Positions 53,215 through 61,145 of a stretch of DNA of 64,000 nucleotides are shown piece by piece. Every line of letters begins with the position of its first letter. Within the stretch, counting starts at the first letter, position 1. The DNA is taken from contig NZ_AFEJ02000001.1 of NCBI RefSeq assembly GCF_000238775.2, positions 1,984,001 to 2,048,000 on the forward strand. Reading direction: 5' to 3'. A program made the position numbers and the translations under genes. The DNA comes from Acaryochloris sp. CCMEE 5410. GTDB lineage: Bacteria > Cyanobacteriota > Cyanobacteriia > Thermosynechococcales > Thermosynechococcaceae. Below the pieces are notes generated by a model. That model made no database searches. It saw nothing but the letters and a program-made list of their open reading frames with translations, and was not told the DNA's origin.

Positions 53215-53970
53215 ATGAAAAAACTTGTATCACAGCTAAGATATCAGCCAACTTCCTATCATCTGGGGCTTGGCTGTTTATTTTTGGTTTTTATTTTGGC
53301 CGTCCCTTTCTTTCGAATCCTGGGGCAGACGGAAAAAACACAACTTGAGTACTCACTTCAGAAATTTCAGCAGTCACTAGAAAGTCAAGACCTATCAGTT
53401 ACTGATGAATTTATCAGCGCCAATTTGGCCAATCGATTTGATCGCGTAGAAATGATTGACCTGCTGATTTCCATGGATCTATGGCCAGCTCCTCCATGGC
53501 AAACAGTACATGTCAGTAGCTTTAAGGGAAAAGGACATGCCAACGTTACCTTTTCAGATAACAAGTCTGTCAAATGGTTAAGGCTAGATTACCGTCTCAA
53601 CCGTGGTCCTAAATGGCAGCTTCAGAATTTCTGCCGCATTGATCGTGATGCCATTAAGGCAACCCGCCGTTTTATCAATGCCTTGCAAAGTGAAGAATTT
53701 GATCGGGCATTCGAATTTACAGTTGACTATGCATATCCCAAGCGTAAAGGCGTGAATTTTAGTCGACAGTCTTTGCCATTTCTTCGAGAACAGCTTGAAT
53801 TAAATAGGAATGCCAAACTATCATTTGGTAACCTTTCTGTACCGAATGACTATACCTATACCGTCCCTGTCCATGCCGAGGGAAAGTCCTTTCAAGTATT
53901 TCTTCATCACCGTAAATATGGCAAAGAAGGTTGTAAATTTATTATCTTTGATATTCAAGAAATGATCTAA
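53215..53970 (+). CDS. Membrane-anchored hypothetical protein
   Basis: 251 aa. One N-terminal hydrophobic helix (LGLGCLFLVFILAVPFFRIL) anchors a soluble domain. That domain has two similar halves (about 45-140 and 145-250), each opening with a helix of the type FQQSLESQDLSVTDEFIS or FINALQSEEFDRAFEFT, then strands. That is an NTF2-like-looking layout, but I do not claim the fold. No catalytic residues are evident. Start ATG 53215. Confidence 0.65.
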   Translation: MKKLVSQLRYQPTSYHLGLGCLFLVFILAVPFFRILGQTEKTQLEYSLQKFQQSLESQDLSVTDEFISANLANRFDRVEMIDLLISMDLWPAPPWQTVHVSSFKGKGHANVTFSDNKSVKWLRLDYRLNRGPKWQLQNFCRIDRDAIKATRRFINALQSEEFDRAFEFTVDYAYPKRKGVNFSRQSLPFLREQLELNRNAKLSFGNLSVPNDYTYTVPVHAEGKSFQVFLHHRKYGKEGCKFIIFDIQEMI

Positions 53971-54033
53971 CCAATATCTACAAAATCAAGAGATTAATTC
54001 TTTTCTAGGAAACACCCTCGCATCAGTCTAAGA

Positions 54034-54765
54034 TTAATCATCCTCAAATTCTATTTCTATATAATCAAGAATATCTTTCATCCATTTCTGAGGAGTCTCA
54101 TAGCGAAACAAGTAATATGGAGCTATCAACGGCATTAAAACTAGTGCAATGAATCCTAGAGGGTTTTCAGACCAGATTATCGATATATTAGAAGAATCAA
54201 AAAGAGCTTTCTGGAAATCTTTACTTGCTAGACAATTCATAACAAAAGTAAAATCAATAACAAGAAAAAATCTTACAAGCAATCCTTTTCTTCGATAGTG
54301 ATCAACAGATTTTTTAATCTTTTTTCTGATATATATATTTTCTTTATTGCTACTTATATTTCTATCATGAGGCAAAATCTTTTGTCTGATCAGCCTAAAG
54401 CTATCTTGCATAAGATCCTCATAAATAAACTGATAACGTGGAGTTATCATCGAAATAAGTATCAACGAAGAAAAATAAAGTGTAAATGAGATAATTAAAA
54501 ACCATGCCAACATAACTTCATTACCAAAAGTTTTTACAACAAAAAAACCAAGCAAAGAAGGGATTAAATAAATTACAGGAAAAAGCAAGGAGCTTATATA
54601 AGGCTTCTCAAATAGAAACACTTGAAGTCTTCCTATAAAGCTACTTCTTTTTCTTAGTTTTCTACTAGTCCGTCTCGCATAGACATCATGAGTCTCATGA
54701 AAACACTGTTTAATGATCCTAAATGTAGAAGCATACTCAGTCTCTATTGAACTCTTTGAAGACAT
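54034..54765 (-). CDS. Membrane protein of unknown function (AT-rich)
   Basis: 243 aa from ATG 54765 (54783 in frame). Two pairs of hydrophobic segments (ISSLLFPVIYLIPSLLGFFVV with VMLAWFLIISFTLYFSSLILISM; FFLVIDFTFVMNCLA with NPLGFIALVLMPLIAPYYLF) are separated by a basic Lys-rich loop. Codon use is clearly more AT-rich than the flanking genes, which suggests recent transfer. No family is recognised. Confidence 0.6.
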   Translation of the reverse strand: MSSKSSIETEYASTFRIIKQCFHETHDVYARRTSRKLRKRSSFIGRLQVFLFEKPYISSLLFPVIYLIPSLLGFFVVKTFGNEVMLAWFLIISFTLYFSSLILISMITPRYQFIYEDLMQDSFRLIRQKILPHDRNISSNKENIYIRKKIKKSVDHYRRKGLLVRFFLVIDFTFVMNCLASKDFQKALFDSSNISIIWSENPLGFIALVLMPLIAPYYLFRYETPQKWMKDILDYIEIEFEDD

Positions 54766-54950
54766 TTTTAGCTTTATCCTCAATGCTCATGGAGCAAGAA
54801 ATAATTCAAACAAGCTGCATTTTAACAAAAACCTGATTTTTAAAATTACTATAAGAAGCCATAATTGTAATTTTTTCAATCTCCCTGCACAAAGCACTCA
54901 GGACAGGGCATGATTGATATACGTATCAATTAAGTTGTTCCTTTAGATTT

Positions 54951-57572
54951 ATGGTTGCGTCTCTTAGCGGTGCTCAAATCCGGCAAACCTTTCTCGACTT
55001 CTATGCCGCCAAAGGCCACAAAATCCTGCCTAGCGCTTCCCTGGTGCCCGAAGATCCGACTGTTCTGCTGACGATTGCAGGGATGTTGCCCTTCAAGCCC
55101 ATCTTTTTAGGCCAACGAGAAGCCGAAGTGCCCAGAGCTACCACCTCCCAGAAATGCATTCGCACCAACGATATCGAGAACGTGGGACAAACCGCTCGAC
55201 ATCACACCTATTTTGAAATGTTGGGCAACTTCAGCTTTGGAGACTACTTCAAAGAACAGGCCATCGCTTGGGCCTGGGAACTCTCCACAGAAGTCTATAA
55301 GCTCCCTCCCGATCGCATAGTGCCTAGCGTGTTTGAAGAAGATGACGAAGCCTTTGCCATTTGGCGGGACAAAATTGGCATTCCCGAACATCGAATTCAG
55401 CGGATGGGAGCCGAGGATAACTTTTGGGCTTCAGGACCGACTGGCCCCTGTGGACCTTGTTCCGAGCTGTACTACGACTTCCATCCGGAGAAAGGGGACG
55501 ACAAGATTGATTTAGAAGATGACACCCGGTTTATTGAGTACTACAACCTGGTGTTTATGGAGTATAACCAGGATAGTGAAGGCAATCTTACTCCGCTCAA
55601 GAACAAAAATATTGATACGGGCTTGGGACTGGAGCGGATGGCCCAGATCCTGCAGGGTGTATCCAATAACTATGAAACAGATTTGATCTTTCCGATTATT
55701 GAAACCGCTGCCAAAATTGCAGGTATTAAATATAAGAAGAGCAAAGCGAAGACCAAAACGTCTCTAAAAGTGGTGGGCGATCATGTACGGTCAGTGGTCC
55801 AGATGATTGCCGATGGGATTACTGCCTCTAATGTGGGTCGTGGTTATGTGCTCCGACGACTTATTCGCCGAGTGGTCCGCCATGGTCAACTGATTGGCAT
55901 TGACGGGGCCTTTATTACCCAAGTGGCGGAAACCGCTATCGCGTCTCTGGAAGTTGCTTATCCTGAGGTGCGAGAGCGGGAAAAAATCGTCAAAACAGAA
56001 TTGGAGCGGGAAGAAGCGCAATTCCTTAAAACCCTGAATCGGGGTGAAAAGCTGCTGGGCGAAATCATGGCGAAAAAGCCCAAGCAAATTTCCGGAAAAG
56101 ATGCTTTTGACCTGTATGACACCTATGGTTTCCCCCTAGAGTTGACCCAAGAAATTGCTGCAGAGCAAGGGCTAACGGTCGATGAAGGCGGCTTTGCTAA
56201 GGCCATGAAAGAACAGCAAGATCGCGGTCGTAGTGCCCACAAGACCATTGACCTAACGGTACAAAGTGCATTGGAGCAATTAGCTGCCACCGTTCATCCC
56301 ACAGATTTCCTGGGCTATACCGATTTCTCAGCAAAAGCTAAAGTGGCGGCTTTGCTGGTGAAGGGAGAAACCGTTGATCAAGCTTCGGCAGGTTCTGAGG
56401 TACAAATTGTCCTGGATCAGACCCCCTTTTATGCTGAATCTGGGGGACAAATTGGTGATCGCGGCTATCTCAATGGCAAGGATGTGGTGGTGCGGATCGA
56501 AGATGTGCAGAAAGAATCGGACATCTTTATTCACTATGGTCGGATTGAGCGGGGCACCCTGAAAAAAGGAGACAAGCTCACAGCCCAAATTGACTTGGCT
56601 TGTCGTCGTCAGGTACAAGCCCATCACACCGCCACCCACCTTCTGCAAGCTGCTTTGAAAAATATTGTCGATGAATCCATCGGCCAAGCCGGTTCCCTGG
56701 TGGCTTTTGACCGGCTAAGGTTTGACTTTAACTACAATCAGGCGGTCACCCCTGAACAAATCCAGGAAATCGAAACCCAAATTAATACCTGGATTGCTGA
56801 AGCCCACGGCACCGAAACGGAAGTGATGACGATTGCGGAGGCCAAGGCTAAAGGGGCAGTGGCTATGTTTGGCGAAAAATATGGATCGGAAGTCCGGGTG
56901 ATGGACGTGCCGGGGGTTTCCATGGAACTCTGTGGCGGCACCCATGTAAAAAATACCTCTGAAATCGGTCTGTTCAAGATTGTGGCCGAAGCCGGGGTCG
57001 CTTCGGGTGTCCGTCGAATTGAGGCTATTGCTGGACCTGCTGTCCTAGAGTATCTGAATGTGCGGGATGCTGTGGTTCGGGATTTGAGCGATCGGTTTAA
57101 GGCCAAGCCGGAAGAACTGCCAGAACGAATCACGACTCTGCAAACAGATCTTAAGACGACTCAGAAACAGCTCGATGCTCTTAAAGCCCAGTTAGCCCTG
57201 GTCAAATCTGAACAGCTTCTGGATCAAGCTGAATCTGTCGGTTCAGTCAAAGTCCTAGTGTCTCAACTGGAAGGGGTTGATCCAGAGTCCCTGAAAACGG
57301 CTGCTGAACGATTATTGCAAAAACTAGGCGAAGGAGCGGTGGTTCTGGGGTCTGTGCCTGCGGAAGGCAAGGTGAGTCTGGTGGCGGCCTTTAGCCCGAA
57401 GGTGATCGAACAGGGTCTGCAGGCTGGGAAGTTTGTGGGTGCGATCGCAAAACAATGCGGTGGTGGCGGCGGTGGTCGTCCCAACTTAGCTCAAGCAGGC
57501 GGACGGGATCCAAGCAAATTAGCAGATGCTTTGGATGATGCTCAGAAGCAGCTTTTAGCTCAGTTGAAATAA
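54951..57572 (+). CDS. alaS: Alanyl-tRNA synthetase
   Basis: 873 aa, typical length. The class II catalytic domain starts [45 protein letters not shown] and has [24 protein letters not shown]. The editing domain has the zinc ligands HHTATHLL and CGGTH. The C-terminal domain ends in [15 protein letters not shown] (DHHA1). It charges tRNA-Ala and edits Ser/Gly. Start ATG 54951. Confidence 0.97.
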   Translation: MVASLSGAQIRQTFLDFYAAKGHKILPSASLVPEDPTVLLTIAGMLPFKPIFLGQREAEVPRATTSQKCIRTNDIENVGQTARHHTYFEMLGNFSFGDYFKEQAIAWAWELSTEVYKLPPDRIVPSVFEEDDEAFAIWRDKIGIPEHRIQRMGAEDNFWASGPTGPCGPCSELYYDFHPEKGDDKIDLEDDTRFIEYYNLVFMEYNQDSEGNLTPLKNKNIDTGLGLERMAQILQGVSNNYETDLIFPIIETAAKIAGIKYKKSKAKTKTSLKVVGDHVRSVVQMIADGITASNVGRGYVLRRLIRRVVRHGQLIGIDGAFITQVAETAIASLEVAYPEVREREKIVKTELEREEAQFLKTLNRGEKLLGEIMAKKPKQISGKDAFDLYDTYGFPLELTQEIAAEQGLTVDEGGFAKAMKEQQDRGRSAHKTIDLTVQSALEQLAATVHPTDFLGYTDFSAKAKVAALLVKGETVDQASAGSEVQIVLDQTPFYAESGGQIGDRGYLNGKDVVVRIEDVQKESDIFIHYGRIERGTLKKGDKLTAQIDLACRRQVQAHHTATHLLQAALKNIVDESIGQAGSLVAFDRLRFDFNYNQAVTPEQIQEIETQINTWIAEAHGTETEVMTIAEAKAKGAVAMFGEKYGSEVRVMDVPGVSMELCGGTHVKNTSEIGLFKIVAEAGVASGVRRIEAIAGPAVLEYLNVRDAVVRDLSDRFKAKPEELPERITTLQTDLKTTQKQLDALKAQLALVKSEQLLDQAESVGSVKVLVSQLEGVDPESLKTAAERLLQKLGEGAVVLGSVPAEGKVSLVAAFSPKVIEQGLQAGKFVGAIAKQCGGGGGGRPNLAQAGGRDPSKLADALDDAQKQLLAQLK

Positions 57573-57592
57573 CAGGAAAACTGACCACCGAA

Positions 57593-58066
57593 TCAGTTTG
57601 TTGCTTCAGGTGTCCTTTTCCCATGCCTACCTACGCATGGAGATGGTGCCTGAGATTGCTCCTGTTGACCATCTCTCAAAGCTCGTGTGCCGGAACAGAG
57701 AGAAGCTTTCAAATCAGTATTGCTCTGATTTGCAAACACCTGATAGCGCTCTCCCATTTGAAAATTAATACCGCAGGCTGCACTATTTGACGCACTCTCA
57801 ACCGTCACTTGTTCAGATACAGCTCCCTTTTGGTCTGATTCCACTTCAAAAGTCCATTGCACCCAGGTACGACCGCCAAACGGCTGAATCTCAGCGGCCT
57901 TCATTTTCTGATCAATCACTCGCCCAGTAAACACGATATCCGCCCGTTCCATCTGCTCTTCTGGTGTACTTTGCATACAGCTACAGGCCCAAGCTGCTTG
58001 GGGTCGAAGGAATGGAATCAGGCCGATGGGGGTGAGTACACAGGCCAGCAGAGTTTTTCTAAACAT
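57593..58066 (-). CDS. Exported TIMP/NTR-like protein
   Basis: 157 aa. A signal peptide (MFRKTLLACVLTPIGLIPFLRPQAAWA) is followed at once by CSCMQSTPEEQMERADIVFTGRVIDQ, the N-terminal Cys-x-Cys and strand of the netrin/TIMP-like OB fold. Later Cys residues (SAACGINFQ, ASLCSGTR) could form disulfides. Eukaryotic TIMPs use the free N-terminal Cys to block metalloproteases; in bacteria the role is unknown. The C-terminus is Arg/Gln/Pro-rich. It is convergent with alaS. Confidence 0.72.
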   Translation of the reverse strand: MFRKTLLACVLTPIGLIPFLRPQAAWACSCMQSTPEEQMERADIVFTGRVIDQKMKAAEIQPFGGRTWVQWTFEVESDQKGAVSEQVTVESASNSAACGINFQMGERYQVFANQSNTDLKASLCSGTRALRDGQQEQSQAPSPCVGRHGKRTPEATN

Positions 58067-58131
58067 GGGGTACGTCCTGGACTCTATCCGTAAGTAACCG
58101 GGAGGCTCGCCAGATCAATAGCAGAGGGTCC

Positions 58132-59490
58132 CTACCCTTTTTGACCAGAATGAACAACAGGTGTTCCATGGACACGCTTGAGAGACTGAGGAACTTGGAT
58201 CCCTAAGACTATGGCTCGGCTCCCCATAAATAGGACTAGCGCTAACCAGAGCAGATGAACATTTTGCCAATACCAAGCCGCTATGGCTAAAGGAAGGAAC
58301 CCAAACAATGTGGCGATTAATACGGAATGGCGAAGGTGTTGGCCCGCTGTTAAGCCTAGAAAATAACCATCTAACAAATATGCAATCGCACCGAACCCTA
58401 ATATGGGCAGCAGCCAAACCACATACTGATTGACCTGAGCCAAAATCTCTGGATGATGGGTGAGCAGGCTAAATAACGGTTGTGGGAATAGATAGAACGC
58501 TAAAGCGAAACCTATCCCTAAGCCAACGCTGGTAAAACCTGATAAGGCCAGTAGCTGCCGCAGACGCTGAGGTTGATTTTGTTGGCTAAGAACCCCCGTT
58601 ACACTTTCCATCGCAAACGCAATGCCATCGATAAAGTAGGACGCAAGGGTGACCACCTGTAACAGCAAGGTATTGGTTGATAAGACATCTGTACCTAGGT
58701 CAGAACTTAAGTTGGTAAATACAGCAAACGTAGAAATCAGGGCAAAGGTTCTTACCAAGATATCTCGATTGAAGGTTAATGTTTGCCGAAGAGCTGTTCC
58801 TTGAATCACCCGAGGCCAGACCGTTTGGAGTTGAGGCCAGGAGATATCTCTACCGATCAAGGCTGCTCCTACCCCCAGCATTAGATATTGGCTCAGGGCT
58901 GTAGCAGCACCGGCTCCGGTACTTTGCCATCCCCACTGAACAATAAAGAGGTAATTGAAGCCGACATTCGTAAAATTATTGACTCCAGACAGCAGCAAGA
59001 CCTTTCGACTTTGGGCTCGCCCTAAATACCATCCCACCACGACAAAATTGAGCAATGTTGCGGGTGCTCCCCAAATCAGAGCGTCAAAGTAGGCCATACC
59101 AGCTGCTTTCACTTCTGGGATAGCGCTCAGCAAACTAAATCCCAATATTTTAATGGGCCATTGCAAGAGCAGAATGCCCAGTCCTAACCCTAATGCGACC
59201 GCCCCATTACGAAGGCCCACTAGCAGCATTGCGTCGGAGTCATTTCTTCCCAGGGCCTGGGCGGTCATACCCGTGGTTCCCATTCTTAGAAAGCCAAAGG
59301 TCCAATAGAGATAGTTAAACAGCACCGTGGCCAGGGCAACGCCAGCTAAATACCACAACTGATCGAGATGCCCCAAAAAAGCAACATCAAATAGTCCAGC
59401 TAGGGGCACCATTAAGTTGGACAGAACGTTGATGATGGCTAGCCGAAAGAAAGACTTGAGATCATGATTGATGGGAGTGGACGAGGCCAT
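58132..59490 (-). CDS. MATE-family efflux transporter (DinF-like)
   Basis: 452 aa from ATG 59490, just after the DoxX-like stop; a longer start at 59571 would overlap that gene. About 12 hydrophobic helices. Landmarks include FFRLAIINVLSNLMVPLAGLFDVAFLGHL near the start and FGFLRMGTTGMTAQALGRND. The family exports cationic compounds using Na+ or H+. The DinF branch is typical of cyanobacteria and plants. The substrate is unknown. Confidence 0.9.
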   Translation of the reverse strand: MASSTPINHDLKSFFRLAIINVLSNLMVPLAGLFDVAFLGHLDQLWYLAGVALATVLFNYLYWTFGFLRMGTTGMTAQALGRNDSDAMLLVGLRNGAVALGLGLGILLLQWPIKILGFSLLSAIPEVKAAGMAYFDALIWGAPATLLNFVVVGWYLGRAQSRKVLLLSGVNNFTNVGFNYLFIVQWGWQSTGAGAATALSQYLMLGVGAALIGRDISWPQLQTVWPRVIQGTALRQTLTFNRDILVRTFALISTFAVFTNLSSDLGTDVLSTNTLLLQVVTLASYFIDGIAFAMESVTGVLSQQNQPQRLRQLLALSGFTSVGLGIGFALAFYLFPQPLFSLLTHHPEILAQVNQYVVWLLPILGFGAIAYLLDGYFLGLTAGQHLRHSVLIATLFGFLPLAIAAWYWQNVHLLWLALVLFMGSRAIVLGIQVPQSLKRVHGTPVVHSGQKG

Positions 59491-59512
59491 GGCAGGGGCG
59501 AAAGGTGCTGAA

Positions 59513-59905
59513 TCAGCGGATGTTTTGACTCGCTGGTAAATCTGGCTGTGTAAACCACCAAGCCCATGCAATTAAGACCCCTTGGAGTGGAAGCCTTAAC
59601 CAATAGGCCACCAAATTATGGGGAAGTCCATCGATGACAAGGTCGTTGACTGCCATATTGATATTGGCTGGAAATACGGCAATAAATAGAAGAATAAGCC
59701 CCCAAGCAGCGGCTCGACGGACTCGGGGAATGAGCAATCCGACCCCCCCTAGAATTTCAAAGAAACCGCTAATGTAAACTAGCTCCAAGGGATAAGGCAG
59801 GAAAGTGGGCATCATTTGGACAAAAGGATGGGGCGTCAGCCAATGAAAGGTACCCGCTGTCATCATTCCTAAGGCTAGAAACCATCGAGCTATTGTTTTG
59901 TTCAT
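59513..59905 (-). CDS. DoxX-like membrane protein
   Basis: 130 aa from ATG 59905 (ATG 59917 in frame). Four helices include RWFLALGMMTAGTFHWLTPHPFVQMMPTFLPYP and LVYISGFFEILGGVGLLIP, the latter being the E-x-x-G-x-G-L-L-x-P pattern of DoxX-like/DUF4267-type proteins. It lies 22 bp before the MATE gene on the same strand, so they are probably an operon. Confidence 0.82.
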   Translation of the reverse strand: MNKTIARWFLALGMMTAGTFHWLTPHPFVQMMPTFLPYPLELVYISGFFEILGGVGLLIPRVRRAAAWGLILLFIAVFPANINMAVNDLVIDGLPHNLVAYWLRLPLQGVLIAWAWWFTQPDLPASQNIR

Positions 59906-59977
59906 GCTATGGTTCAACTGAGATTTTAAGCTTGCTCTTCAACCGTATACCTATCTTTTCGGAGAAAGCACGTTTCC

Positions 59978-60340
59978 ATGCCAACATCCTCGACATTTGT
60001 CAGTTCAGTATTGGAACGTCTCAACCATCTGGCCCCCGTTTCTGCTCGACCTATGTTTGGAGGACATGGTCTATACGTGGAAGGGGTGATGTTTGCCTTG
60101 ATTGCAGATGAACGGATTTATCTCAAAGTGGATGGAGAAAATCAACCGTTTTTTGTTGAAGCAGGTAGCAGACCATTTATCTACGATTGTAAAGAGAAGT
60201 CTATGGTGATGTCCTACTATCTCTTGCCAATCGACATTTACGAGAATTTAGATGAACTGAAGGTGTGGTTGGATTCAGCCGTAGGAGCTGCTCGTCGCAA
60301 TCAAGCTAAGAAGAAGCCTAAATCTAAATTGCCTCGGTAA
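59978..60340 (+). CDS. TfoX N-terminal-domain protein
   Basis: 120 aa. VLERLNHLAPVSARPMFGGHGLYVEGVMFALIADERIYLKVD is the TfoX-N core (M-F-G-G-x-G-x-Y). It is a stand-alone N-domain with a Lys-rich C-terminal tail (RRNQAKKKPKSKLPR). TfoX controls competence in gamma-proteobacteria; in cyanobacteria single-domain forms have no assigned role. It is divergent from the DoxX-like gene. Confidence 0.85.
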   Translation: MPTSSTFVSSVLERLNHLAPVSARPMFGGHGLYVEGVMFALIADERIYLKVDGENQPFFVEAGSRPFIYDCKEKSMVMSYYLLPIDIYENLDELKVWLDSAVGAARRNQAKKKPKSKLPR

Positions 60341-61145
60341 TGCTGTCAGGGTAACAGATCTAGTATTGATGGTGAGCTGCTTATTTTACCGCTGTATTGA
60401 ACAGTGGCACTTGGCATCCTTGGAAAAGATGTATTATCTATAGCCCCACAATAGATGGGACTGAATTTTTTGTGACCTAGACGACAAACGATAAATATTG
60501 AGAAGGTTAGATAAGCTATTACTTCAGCCAATTAGAGATGAATGGTAGTCGGGCTAAATTGAAGAGTATGACGGGTTATCTCGAGAATGAATATTTTAAA
60601 TTGTGGCCTAGATAACTGAAGGTTTTGGTGGGAATCAACGTGAGCTAATCTATGACGTTGTAATAAAAATACTTTGATTGCAGTATAACTTTTATTGTGA
60701 AGTTATACAAAACGATGACGTAAATTATACCGATACTTGCAGTTCTCAAACGCGATCTCAAACTAGGTATTGCCATACTAAGTGCGAGGAGAAAGCTTAC
60801 CTCGTCCTGCTCTATATATCAGGAACCTATCGCCCTAGTCTTTCATTCTCTAGGTAGTCAACAATCTATCTTTAAAGCAAATGACTGACCAAGATTATAG
60901 AGAAAATAAGTCGTGACAATTTTGCAATTTTGTGGTTGCTCAATTAACGATAAATCACCACCAATCTTCTCGGAAAATTCATTCTTTCTATATAAAATAA
61001 TCTAGTTTGGGGGATCTATATTAGGCCCATTAACTCATGAGTAAGCTCACTTTTCCTTGAAGTTTGGCAATAGAGCAGAGCATTCAAAAAGTCAGCTTTC
61101 TTCTTCTGAGTAAGACCCATGGAACTCTAAACGACAAGACACTAT
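60341..61145. other. Long AT-rich upstream region of the large G8 protein
   Basis: 805 bp without a convincing gene; short open frames have no family likeness. It contains a perfect 9-bp inverted repeat GTATAACTT (60683-60691) and AAGTTATAC (60700-60708), a possible operator. A TATATAAAATAA near 60990 on the plus strand could be part of a promoter. I see no riboswitch. Confidence 0.5.

Noticed and set aside
60346..60531. A 61-aa minus-strand open frame
   Set aside because: No ribosome site and no recognisable homology; low-complexity intergenic DNA explains it.
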